From: Trichomonas vaginalis G3
Lineage: Eukaryota; Parabasalia; Trichomonadida; Trichomonadidae
Direction of reading: 5' to 3'
NCBI RefSeq assembly: GCF_026262505.1
Contig: NC_067208.1
Location: forward strand, 12,161,962 to 12,225,961
DNA: 64,000 nt
Shown: one piece after another, positions 40,990 to 51,019 of the stretch
Layout of the letters: each line of letters opens with the position of its first letter
Numbering within the stretch: position 1 is the first letter of the stretch
The notes under the pieces: model-generated
Databases searched by the model: none
Told to the model about the DNA's origin: nothing
The model's input: the letters and a program-made list of their open reading frames with translations, nothing else
Translations under genes and position numbers: made by a program

Positions 40990-42002
40990 ATTTTTTTAAA
41001 AAAACTAACTTTATTTTTTTTATCTTAAGGAAATTCATGAAAATTCAACGGGTGAAAAATTAGGTGAAAAAAGAGGTGAGATTTCACCACTTCACCTAAA
41101 CTTTATTTTTGCCGAATTCATGAGTTTTGGTTGAAAGAATACGGTGGAGCCAAAAGTGGCTCGACCTCAAAACAAGCATTTTGTGAAGAATATAGCAACA
41201 GTCTGAATTCAGACTGTTGCTTTTTATACAAAATTCAACGGGTGAAAAATTAGGTGAAAAAAGAGGTGAGATTTCACCTCTTCACCTAAACTTTATTTTT
41301 GGTCATGGGCTATGTCCCACCGCTTTGCGTCTTTATGTCAAAAATAAATTGTTTTCATGAGTTTTCTACGATGTTAGAAAAGTGGTTAGAAAACGTGTTA
41401 GATCTAACATGCTAACATAAACTTTATTTTTTTCTATCTTAAGGAAATTCATGAAAATTCATGAGGGTAGAAATGAGGGTAGAAATGAGGTTAGATCTAA
41501 CCATCTACCCTAAACATTATTTTTTATTTTTTCTATCTTAAGGAAACACACAAAACTCATGAATTTTTGACGAAGTGCAAATCTTCACTTCGTGTCATAA
41601 TGCAAAAAATAATGCTGAAAACACACAAAACTCATGATTTTCGAGAGTTTTAGACCATGTTAGAAATGAGGGTAGAAATGAGGTTAGATCTAACCATCTA
41701 CCCTAAACATTATTTTTTATTTTTTCTATCTTAAGGAAACACACAAAACTCATGAATTTTTGACGAAGTGCAAATCTTCACTTCGTGTCATAATGCAAAA
41801 AATAATGCTGAAAACACACAAAACTCATGATTTTCGAGAGTTTTAGACCATGTTAGAATTGAGGGTAGAAATGAGGTTAGATCTAACCATCTACCCTAAA
41901 CATTATTTTTTTCTATCTTAAGGAAATTCATGAAAATTCAACGGGTGAAAAATTAGGTGAAAAAAGAGGTGAGATTTCACCACTTCACCTAAACTTTATT
42001 TT
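40990..42002. repeat. Palindrome array with 193-bp tandem repeat
   Basis: About 1 kb of non-coding repeats. A 193-bp unit occurs with its palindromic core TTAGATCTAA at 41491, 41684 and 41877. Another module, GGTGAAAAATTAGGTGAAAA with GAGGTGAGATTTCACC and TTCACCTAAACTTTATTTTT, occurs near 41045, 41235 and 41945. Units also share CTATCTTAAGGAAATTCATG and GACGAAGTGCAAATCTTCAC with the 223-bp repeat. Core bases vary but keep pairing, which points to structure and not sequence being maintained. The last module ends at the stop of the gene at 42003. Confidence 0.75.
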
Positions 42003-42863
42003 TCAATACTTTTTCAGCACTTTTCCGTAGTTATATATGAAAGACAATTCGAGATAAAAGTCATAGTACAATGGAATAATATGTTGCACACCATTTGTTG
42101 TGAACCAAACTTGAAAGTCAGAGAAACTGTTACTAGGTGGTTCGTAGAATTTAGAAGCAAAGTCATAAAAGTCCTTACCAATACATAGAAAACTATTGTT
42201 GCTTGAACTGAAACTTGCATGACACATAACATTTTGAGGGTCAAACACGTTTCTATAAACTGTCAAATCTGCTGGTGGAAGTATAAATTTAAATGGACCA
42301 TCTGGTGGTAATGGTTCGTTCTGGTTTAGTAACCGAAGAAATTGTGCCCAAGAACGTTTGTCTACTTTCCAAAATAAAAACTCTGTATCTCTTGGAGGGT
42401 TAATTTCAATCTTTTGAAATGAAACGGTGGAGTTCATCTTGTCATATTCTAGTTTCAGATAGTATGTTCCATTTAGTAAAGAGTCGTATTTTTCTTGAAA
42501 TTCCCAATAATATTTGTTCATTTGAGTTTGAAAATCATTTAGAGTTTTCTCAAGACTTTCGTCTGAACGAACTGTAAAGATTCTCATTTCGTCAAATTTG
42601 TCTATTAGACCATCAGAACCTTTATACTGCCCATGAAAATATACTGCGAACATAAATGCGTTAGTTCTATTTGAAAACAAAACTCTTCTAAATCCTATTG
42701 CCTTTGCATCTGAAGGACTTTGAAGCCAACGAATTGGATAGTCAAACCTGTATGCTCGGGATGAAATTTCTTCATCTGAAATAGTCCTACCAGCATTTGT
42801 AAAGATATAGTCTAACGGTTTTGTATCTGCTACTTTTGTTCTTTGTTTTTCAACCTGAAGCAT
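42003..42863 (-). CDS. Polinton minor-capsid-like family protein, copy A
   Basis: 286 open codons. It shares KPLD.(L/I)FTN(V/A)G, YRFDYP(I/L)RWL and AIGFRR with the proteins at 49389-50236 and 62127-62970, and the end FQVWFTTNGVQHIIPLYYDF with them too, but is clearly diverged. Beta-rich, no membrane segment. A family with paralogues inside one element and no enzymatic motif suggests a virion protein, perhaps a jelly-roll vertex or fibre-base protein; this is inference. Confidence 0.6.
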   Translation of the reverse strand: MLQVEKQRTKVADTKPLDYIFTNAGRTISDEEISSRAYRFDYPIRWLQSPSDAKAIGFRRVLFSNRTNAFMFAVYFHGQYKGSDGLIDKFDEMRIFTVRSDESLEKTLNDFQTQMNKYYWEFQEKYDSLLNGTYYLKLEYDKMNSTVSFQKIEINPPRDTEFLFWKVDKRSWAQFLRLLNQNEPLPPDGPFKFILPPADLTVYRNVFDPQNVMCHASFSSSNNSFLCIGKDFYDFASKFYEPPSNSFSDFQVWFTTNGVQHIIPLYYDFYLELSFIYNYGKVLKKY

Positions 42864-42892
42864 TTAATATATGTAAAAATATATTGTTTTAA

Positions 42893-43150
42893 AATGGTAT
42901 GCCATATAGCTTCTTGAATTTGTTAAGAAGTATTTGAACGTATTTTCCATCTGTATCTCTAGTGTTTACATAAGCATAGCCTGCCTTAGTAAAATATACT
43001 TGTAATTTCCTATAGTTTACGCCGGTATAAAAGTAGAAAGAGTCTTGTTCTTCGCTATAGTAGTAAAACTCAAACGTATGCTTGCCATAGTCTGTAATTT
43101 CAATTGTTTCATCTTCTAGTTCGTCGACAAATTCGAATACAATATCTCCA
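42893..43150 (-). pseudogene. Small Polinton gene fragment
   Basis: A minus-strand readable stretch of about 85 codons (GDIVFEFVDELEDETIEITD, FEFYYYSEEQDSFYFYTGVN) without a visible ATG, ending between copy A of the minor-capsid-like gene and the polymerase remnant. Acidic and aromatic; not recognised. Confidence 0.35.
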
Positions 43151-43177
43151 AAAAATATTTTTTGAAAAATAACGTTT

Positions 43178-45332
43178 TTATTTCATGCAATGTTTTATTT
43201 CTGTGCCGTCTTCAAGTATGCCCCAGTACTTACGCTTGGAGAGGACATGAACTTCGGAAAATACCTTATCTAGCTTAAAACAGCCCATCTTTTCACCGAC
43301 CATTCCCATTTCAATGAGTTTGTTGTATCCTTCTTCGTTCGTCATGAGTGCGTCAATGTTCTCATAGTAAACCTTCACTTTGGATTTGACTTCGGAGAAG
43401 AATTTGTTGTAGTTGTCAAGGACTGCCTTTGCGAACTGAGGGTAAGACCAATGTTCGACAATAGGTTTTAATGTGGTTACTAAGCCACTTTGACCTTGAG
43501 TGAATTCGTACTTCAAAACAAAAGGAGAAAACCTTTCAACAAAGTTGTCGACCTTCTCATAATGTTTACTCTTCATCTCTTGAGGTTTCTTAATGGAATA
43601 TCCCCATGTCGAATTCATAAGCAATTTGAGTGTCATTGCAAGTTTGGGGTTTGAAGCTTTCCTAATATCATACAGTTGTTGTATGACTTTTCCAACTGTA
43701 TAGTTCCTTCCCGGGAACTCACCATCTTCGTTTGGAATTCCAGTCGGAATATATTGGACAAACCTCATGTATGCAGCGTTAAGGTCGACATAGTATATTT
43801 TTTCATCTGAGTCGAACTTGTCGCAACCAATTGGTCCAGTTTGTGGAAATTCAAGTGAGTCTCTTATCTTCTGAGAAACTTCTCCTGTTATCTCATAAAC
43901 ATCGTCGAAGCAACCTGTTTCATATAAAACCTTCTGACCTAACTCAGATGCTCTCCAATACAATTTGACGTCAATTGGATGTCTCAATGGAAGTTTGTTT
44001 ATAGCATCTTGAAGTTCTTGCAACCTCATTGGAAGTTCTTCTGGTTCAGGTTGGTATCCGAACATACCAACTCCTTGTGGAACTGTGTACTTCTTTTGTA
44101 CTAGAACTTTGTCTGGAACAACTTTTGGTCTTGCTAACAATGAAAAGTTTGTTTCGTCTTTTGGTACAAAAGTTTCTGTCAGCTTGTCATCTGGAATTGG
44201 TTCCAACAAACCTTTCTCGAAAAGAATGTTTACAGCTCTGACAATGTTGCACTTGCCTTTTCCGAACAATGGGTTTGTAAGACTTTCGTTCAAACATGAA
44301 GTGGTTGTGGACAATTACAATCTTCAACCATGGTAAGTCTTTGTCAACAACATAGTCGTCATGTGAAGAACCTTTAGCTGTAGGTATGTTGACTCGGATA
44401 TTGACATTTGCAACGGTGCAATTTTTGCCAATTGACCTCTGAGAATGTACCTTGTCTTCACACATGACTCAAGATACTTCATTTTCTCATCTGTAACAAG
44501 ACCAGAGTTCCTGAGACATGTAAGAATGCAAGGTTCGTTGACAATTGTTTCAATTGAATTGTAAATTCCATACCTTGTCAAGTCAATGTCAGACTTATTT
44601 ATGAAGGGAAGTATCCAGCATGTTGTACTGACTCTTGAGGGTTAGGTTGGTACCATTCGAACTTGACACTTGCAATTCCTTCAATTGCATTCAAAATGTC
44701 TGAGTCGGAGTCAACCATTTGTTCTCTCTTTGTAGTCTTGAACAAAGCGTCAAGAAGGATTGCAGCTGTTTGTTCATTGCCATGTGCATAGTAAATGTGA
44801 CCATCCAAATCTGTTATGGTCAATCTGAGATTGTATCCTTTCTTATTTCCGTCTTGTCTATGTTAGCAAGTACACCCATGAAGCCTTCTTTTTTCCTTCG
44901 TCAAAGTTTACTGTAAAGGTTCGACCAGAAGTAATTTGACTTCTAACTTCACCGGTACTTCTCATATGCATATCTTGTTCTTTCCATGGGAGCATGACAT
45001 CCTCTGCACTTACCTTTTTCCTTCTCAAAGGATGCAATTGTTCGTCATGTTTCCAGTAGAATCTGGCAAAGCCGTCGTGTCCTTCAACTTGAGGTTCACT
45101 AACATCGAAAGGCATGTCCATAAGACGTTCTTTCTTCTAACCTCTCTAGTCTGTTGGATTAATTGGCACGTGCTGTTTCCAAATCCATTTCGTAGGTCAG
45201 ACCAGCCAGTTTGTCATAGACTTTTATGGGTCTTCCCTTCCTATATTTAAAATTCTTCGAAACTCTCCAACCATATCTTTGCAACTCTGCTTTTATTCTA
45301 GCAGATTTTCTATCCATTCTATATGGGGGCAT
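43178..45332 (-). pseudogene. Polinton protein-primed DNA polymerase B remnant
   Basis: The longest open part (43178-44314) holds polymerase-B-type motifs: YYVDLNAAYMRF (motif A type), KLLMNSTWGYS (motif B type), and YYENIDALM (motif C type). Readable upstream stretches (for example MDMPFDVSEPQVEGHDGFAR) belong to the N-terminal part. This class replicates linear element DNA from a terminal protein. Several breaks. Confidence 0.8.
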
Positions 45333-45359
45333 TTTTATAAAAATAAAAAAATATTTTTT

Positions 45360-46100
45360 TTCTTTACTTTACATAACTGCCTGCTGCCATAAGTCTTTGA
45401 CGCCAACCCATACCAGCTAATGAAGGTTGACTTTGGTTTAGTTTGGAAACTAATTGGTTTTTGGTTTATCTTCAGTTTTTGGTTTTTCTTCTTCTATCGG
45501 TTTTTCGTCACTTTCGGTTCCTCTGACTTTACTTCACTTGCAGGAACAGTTGTGTCGTCAACATCTTCATAAATTTCATATGCCATTTGTTTTTGTTTTC
45601 CTTTCAACTTTTTGTGTTTGTTGTAAAGTTTAGAATATTTCGACTCTAAGTCAATGAGATGTTCTATAATGAACTGTTGTCAGTGAAGTAAACTTTTCCA
45701 TCTTGTCTCGAAGGCTCCTTCAGACTTCAATATTTTATTTGTGAGAGTCTTTTCTTTTTTGAGATACTAGCCGTTCCATTTCTATGAAAAGTGACTTTAT
45801 AGTTTAGGGTTTGTATTTCCAGACCTGGCACTTTCTATTATTGAATTTTTCTCTTCATCTGTAAGTTCTTTGACAGGTTTGACAATGGTTCTGAACTTTT
45901 TGTTTGTGGTGTCAAATCTACCGTTTCAACTTCTTCAGTCATTTCATCTCAGTAAAAAATTTTAGTTTGGTGTTTTCAACTGGTTGTTGAGGTTTTTTAA
46001 GTCGGTCTAAAAACTTCCTGAGGTATAGGAAGAACTGACAAACACGTGGTTGAAATGCTGGAAGCCGACAAATCCATCTTGAACTTATTTGTCTCAATGC
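45360..46100 (-). pseudogene. Decayed Polinton coding stretch, unknown
   Basis: A minus-strand region with charged, low-complexity readable parts (MTEEVETVDLTPQTK; QSQPSLAGMGWRQRLMAAGS near the left end). Many breaks. No family recognised; it may be more than one gene. Confidence 0.3.
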
Positions 46101-46300
46101 TGCATTGTTCATTTCATCTCAGTAAAAAATTTTACATTCCCCACGTTTGAGGCGGTTGAGGTTGGTTATTGTTTACCCACTGTTGTGCATGGTTTATATC
46201 CTCTGTTAAAGAATCTTTCACTTGGCCATATAGTGTCCTGCTTGGTTATAGTAGTCATTTTGCTTTGTTATAATAGTTTCCTGCTTGTCTTCCTACATTG

Positions 46301-46531
46301 TCATCCATCCTTGAACTTTTCCTCTTGTTTCAGGATTTGGAATAAGATTGTTGCATCTCGTGCTACATCCCAACCTTTCTGTACAGTTTGTATAATAGGT
46401 TGTGCTTTCTCTTTAAGTATACCTAATGTACTCAAAATCTTCCTTCCAACTCCAAATACACCTCTGGCTATTGTTCCCACTGCGGGCAAAAATCTGGATG
46501 CAACTCCTGCTAATGCGCCAAATAAACCCAT
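46301..46531 (-). CDS. Polinton amphipathic small protein, copy A
   Basis: 76 open codons: MGLFGALAGVASRFLPAVGT with a hydrophobic Gly/Ala/Val front, then KAQPIIQTVQKGWDVARDAT and a charged end. Similar in size and character to the proteins at 25350, 50241 and 61876. In adenovirus-type virions such peptides are membrane-lytic or DNA-associated (pVI, pX); analogy only. Confidence 0.5.
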   Translation of the reverse strand: MGLFGALAGVASRFLPAVGTIARGVFGVGRKILSTLGILKEKAQPIIQTVQKGWDVARDATILFQILKQEEKFKDG

Positions 46532-46559
46532 TTCTTATGGGTTAAAAAATGACGAATTC

Positions 46560-47515
46560 AAACAAGGACCCCTATGTTTCTAAGGCAACAAAAAAAAGCA
46601 CTCATGATAAAAATCTTTAGTTCAACACACAAATGCTTGTTTATGGATATCTTGGAAAACATTCCGAGAGTTAGAACAGATGGACCACCATACTGGCTAA
46701 TATTTTGTTGGTCAAAACACAAGATACTGTGAAGCCATACCATTATGGTCCAAAAATATTTTAGATGTGAAAACTGCTTTGACAATATTCGTTGACAAAT
46801 ACCATCCAACAAAACTGACATCTGACTGTGAAAGTTCTTTCAAATCAGATGATGTAAAAAACTATCTGCGTTCAAAAAATGTAAACCAATATTTCATTGT
46901 CGACCAAAACCATTCTGCTCTTGTGTCATTGACGGTTGTATAAAAATGTTAAAGACTTAAACCAACCACAAGGTGGTGAAGCAAATGAAATGTCATATGA
47001 CGACAAATATAGACACTTCTCCATGGCAAAGATGAGACAAGTTTTAAATATTTACAATAGCCGTAAACAAAAAGGTTTGGGAAACCATCCCCTGAAGAAA
47101 TGAAAAACAACCCCGACTTAGAGAAAGACTATATATTTAATAATTTAGTCAAAAGAGACAAACAAGAAAGAATGCCGGGCTTCAAACTTCAGAAAGGTGA
47201 CAAAGTAAAAATAGAAATACCTAAACGCGACCCATATGAAAATACTATTGACTATGACAACAATGGGAACTCGACAGGTACTCACATTCGTGTTCGTAAA
47301 AATAGAAGAAAGTATACAAGAGATATTATGAAGTTTTAGGCAAACATGGCAAAATGTACACACTGCAAGCAGAAGATAAAACTACTATTGCCAGACCTCG
47401 TTTCAAACTTGTCAAAGTTCAAGGTGGTATACTTTCAAAGACAGTTCCTAACAAATATAAGACAACTCCTGACGAATATGCTAAAGAAGTTGAAAATGAC
47501 GACTAAGCAATTCTA
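46560..47515 (+). pseudogene. Polinton integrase (rve/DDE) remnant
   Basis: Readable parts include VKTALTIFVDKYHPTKLTSD (second catalytic Asp region of retroviral-type integrases), MKNNPDLEKDYIFNNL and a basic C-terminal domain (GFKLQKGDKVKIEIPKRDPY). This matches the Polinton/Maverick integrase, which inserts the element and makes 6-bp duplications. Several breaks. It converges with the fibre gene on the other strand. Confidence 0.7.
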
Positions 47516-49370
47516 TACCATGCGTAAACTGTCATGTAAGGTGGCATGTATTCTTTACTTTGTCCGGTTGTTTGCGTATATCCTGAAACGTGATGTGTAT
47601 GGTTTCCTCCTCCCTCAGTGTTACTCCAGTAACAATTTATAGCAAACTGAACGTTGTCTTTAACATCATATCCTTTACCTTTTGTCATTCCTGACCAATC
47701 CCAATATCTATGCTTATGCCAACCTGCTTGAGATGTACTTAAATCTATGTAGTGACTGTGTGCAGGTAAATTTTTCACCTGAAATCGTTTTACTTCCACC
47801 TGTTTCCTTTGAAGAGTTTGCACAATACAAAAACCTGTCGACTATTTGTTCCCATGCACCAACACCAAACATTACTTGAGGACCTCTTGCTTCCATAGAT
47901 GTATAAATAGAACCTACTGGGTTCATTAAATCAAACATATGAGATATTATAGGATTGTCTCTTTTGAACTTAAAATATAGTGCAACTATTTCAGGTTTCT
48001 TCTGGTTTGTGTCAGAATATTTTTTATAATATAATCTTATGTTTTCAGGGTAGGTAAAGTCTTGACTATAATATTTATTTCTGTCATCTTCATAATAATA
48101 TACTATTCTCGTTTTTTCTATTGCATTATATCTTTTATATCTATAATATTCTAAATATAATGTTTGCTTTTTTGGGTCTACATGTGGTGTTTTGTCGTCA
48201 GCACCATAGTCATAATAATATGGTGCTGGAGCTGGGTCAGGCAATGTCATATCTGTCATTTCATAAACTCGGAAATATTTATTTTGTTCATCTCCATATA
48301 AGTTTAAGTAGCAGTTGTTGTCTAATGGAACTTTAACTTGTGTACCATTATTCTTTATATAGCTTACATACATTTCATTGTTATTTTTCGGAATGAGTTT
48401 ATGCCGTGTACCATTTTTTAAGGAATGTGCAAACTGCCATCTAAAATATTTATTTTCTTCATTGAAAGAAAAGTCACCAACAATAGTTTCAATATTTTTT
48501 GTTCCAACTAAACTTTGGTATATTTCATTGACATATGTTTTATCTGCTTTAGTGTTTAAGGTTTCTTGTAAGTTTGTAATATTTGCAATGGTATGTGTAT
48601 GTCCAACGTCACTTTTCCTGTTTAAGGTTTCTTGTAAGTTTGTAATATTTGCAATGGTATGTGTATGTCCAACGTCACTTTTCCTGTTTAAGGTTTCTTG
48701 TAAGTTTGTAATATTTGCAATGGTATGTGTATGTCCAACGTCACTTTTCCTGTTTAAGGTTTCTTGTAAGTTTGTAATATTTGCAATGGTATGTGTATGT
48801 CCAACGTCACTTTTCCTGTTTAAGGTTTCTTGTAAGTTTGTAATATTGCAATGGTATGTGTATGAGTCTTATCTGCTTTTGTCTCTAATGTTTCCTTAAG
48901 ACTTGGTATTTGGTTAATATAATGTATATGAGTCTTTTTAGAATATTCGTTTTCAGCTCTTGTCACTTCACTTGACATTTTATTGTCAACATATGTTTTG
49001 TCTGCTAGTTCAGGATGAGTATGTTCTTTTGTTGCATAAGCATTGTTAGTCTTTCTTCTTCTTTTGCTATTGCATCGTCTACATATTCTTTGTCAGCTTT
49101 GTTGTCAACATCTGCTTTCAAAAGAAGTTCATTTATAGGTTTCTCGTTTAAAGTTCCTTTTGTTGGATTTATACAGACAGTATGGTTCTTATTGTCTTGA
49201 AACAGAAACTCATCTGTCATTGGGTTTAATGTCAGTTTTAAGTTTCCTTCTTTCAATGACTCAGATATCTTAGAATAGTTTGAAAAGTTTGTTGTGTTCT
49301 TATTTAGAGCTTGCATAATGAGTTGTCGGTTGTGTTGTATTTCTCTCATAGACGCTGTTTCATTTGACAT
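47503..49370 (-). pseudogene. Polinton phage-like fibre gene, copy A
   Basis: The N-terminus MSNETASMREIQHNRQLIMQ is followed by a shaft made of 22-residue repeats (HTHTIANITNLQETLNRKSD), about five copies as a 66-bp tandem repeat, and a C-terminal part with NHTHHVSGYTQTTGQSKEYM and PPYMTVYAWYRIA, a pattern typical of phage tail fibre/collar tips. A trimeric receptor-binding fibre is the natural reading. A few breaks. It is divergent, with 18 bp between starts, from the minor-capsid-like gene. Confidence 0.7.
48554..48862 (-). repeat. 66-bp tandem repeat in fibre shaft
   Basis: The unit begins GTTTAAGGTTTCTTGTAAG on the plus strand; about five copies, nearly identical, each encoding 22 residues. 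The corresponding region in element 2 (about 63490-63640) has only two full copies, so copy number changes quickly. Confidence 0.8.
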
Positions 49371-49388
49371 TTTTATTATAGATAAAAT

Positions 49389-50236
49389 ATGCTTCCAATA
49401 GAAAAAGAAAATTCAAGAGTTGCTACAACTAAACCATTAGATGAACTTTTTACTAATGTAGGTCAAAAGTTTGAGACAGAGACCGTAAAGCATGAAGGCT
49501 ATCGTTTTGACTACCCATTAAGATGGTTAAGAGACCCATCCGTCACAAAGCTATTGGCTTTCGTAGAATGAAGTTCATTTCAGAAGCCATACATGGTTTC
49601 CCATTTACGGTCGGTTTTGAAGTTCGATACTATAACAAAGAAAAACGTATGTATGAGAAATTTGAACAGGGAAAACTTTTACAAGTTAGTTTGCTTGTAA
49701 ACTTAGAAACAACTCTTCAAGCTTTTCAAGAAAAAATAAACGATATCTATATCGAATATGCAAACCAGTATAACATTGACGAAGGAGAATACCATCTCGA
49801 TATTATTTATGACAGGAAAAACGCAACTGTTAAAATCAATAAAATAGAAGACCTTGGAGAAAACGTTTATATTTCTACAAAATATAACAACTTGGCATGG
49901 TATAGATTTATGAGGATGTTAAATCAGCCTGCAGCATATCCAGTACACCCGGACTATTATGAAGTCGAAAACCCTAATGGAACATATGAAAATGTTTTCG
50001 ACCCAGATGCTATTATTGTTCATGCTTCATTTTCTGGTGCACAAAACTCTTTCTTATGCCTGACGAATGACTTTTACGAAAAACCTACAAAGTTATATGA
50101 ACCGCCGAGTGGAAGTATTTCAGACTTTCAAGTATGGTTTACAACAGATGGAAGAAAAAGAATAATTCCATTATACCATGCGTTTTACTTAGAACTTAGT
50201 TTCATATACAACTACTATCGAACGATAAAAATATAA
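49389..50236 (+). pseudogene. Polinton minor-capsid-like family protein, copy B
   Basis: Begins MLPIEKENSRVATTKPLDEL; almost identical to the copy at 62127-62970 and a paralogue of 42003-42863. Ends FQVWFTTDGRKRIIPLYHAF. About one break. Shares an 18-bp divergent promoter gap with the fibre gene, so both are likely co-expressed. Confidence 0.65.
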
Positions 50237-50240
50237 TTTT

Positions 50241-50483
50241 TTAATACGGTTGAGGTGTTGGATTTGGTTGCCAACTTGACTGTGGTGCAGGTTCAGGCTG
50301 TTGTATAACAGGAGCTTGCTCTTCTGGTTCAGGGTCTTTAGGTATAATACCAACGAACTGACCTACTCTTTTACCAATATTTTTGACACCGTTCCAAATT
50401 CCTCTTCCGACAGATTTTATTCCATTCCATATACCTCTTCCAACTCTTCTGAAGAAGTTTCCAATACTACTGAAGAAACCCAT
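50241..50483 (-). CDS. Polinton amphipathic small protein, copy B
   Basis: 80 codons. The front MGFFSSIGNFFRRVGRGIWN has two near-repeats of GRGIWNGIKSV, making a basic amphipathic helix, then a Pro/Glu/Gln-rich tail (DPEPEEQAPVIQQPEPAPQS). Nearly identical to 61876-62118. It fits a capsid-internal, membrane-active or core peptide by analogy with adenovirus pVI/pVII/pX. Confidence 0.6.
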   Translation of the reverse strand: MGFFSSIGNFFRRVGRGIWNGIKSVGRGIWNGVKNIGKRVGQFVGIIPKDPEPEEQAPVIQQPEPAPQSSWQPNPTPQPY

Positions 50484-50501
50484 TTTACTATATGTAAAAA
50501 T

Positions 50502-50864
50502 CTAATGTCCGCCTAGTCTCTTACGTTTCCTGTTGAGTTCCATAGCATTCTTTAACTGGAGCTCATACATTCTGTTTCTCCTCTGGTAGAAAACATATTC
50601 TGGGTCAACTCCTGTGTTCGCGTCATCTGCATAAAGTTGTTTATATCCCACTTCGGGGTTTGTATAAAACTCTTTCCATCTCATATTTGCATACCATGGT
50701 GGCAAACCTAACGCAGCGTCATTTGACATGGCAGTTTGCATTTGTACATCTGTTGGCACTTGACCATAGTTTGCCATTGCAGTTTGTATTCTAACTTCAT
50801 TTGGAATATTCTCTGGGTTTGGTTGTCCAGGTTGCTGTGCATTCGCTAAGTTCTGTGCGTCCAT
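50502..50864 (-). CDS. Polinton protein, 120 aa, unknown
   Basis: MDAQNLANAQQPGQPNPENI... with a duplicated IQTAMANYGQVPTDVQMQTA segment and a basic end KNAMELNRKRKRLGGH. The protein is identical in the translation of element 2 (61496-61858), a sign of constraint or recent copying. Leader GATATTTTTATCTAATATTA directly before ATG. No family recognised; possibly a virion or scaffold protein. Confidence 0.6.
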   Translation of the reverse strand: MDAQNLANAQQPGQPNPENIPNEVRIQTAMANYGQVPTDVQMQTAMSNDAALGLPPWYANMRWKEFYTNPEVGYKQLYADDANTGVDPEYVFYQRRNRMYELQLKNAMELNRKRKRLGGH

Positions 50865-50887
50865 TTAATATTAGATAAAAATATCTC

Positions 50888-51019
50888 TTACGAGTACATA
50901 TACTGAACATTTGCAGGCATTGGTTCATCTTCATATTCTCTGTACTTTTCTGCCACGTCAAATAAATAAATGACACAATGGAAAAAACCTAAAACAAGTA
51001 GTCCTATTTCAAACCACAT
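50888..51019 (-). CDS. 43-aa single-span membrane protein of the Polinton
   Basis: MWFEIGLLVLGFFHCVIYLF is one hydrophobic span, followed by an acidic tail ending in VQYMYS. The start codon overlaps the end of the methyltransferase gene by 16 bases in both elements, and the sequence is conserved at 61341-61472 with one clear residue change. Likely a small membrane or virion protein. Confidence 0.55.
   Translation of the reverse strand: MWFEIGLLVLGFFHCVIYLFDVAEKYREYEDEPMPANVQYMYS

Noticed and set aside
48378-48899. 173-codon plus-strand frame with repeated Cys-rich segment
   Set aside because: Antisense reading of the fibre shaft repeat.
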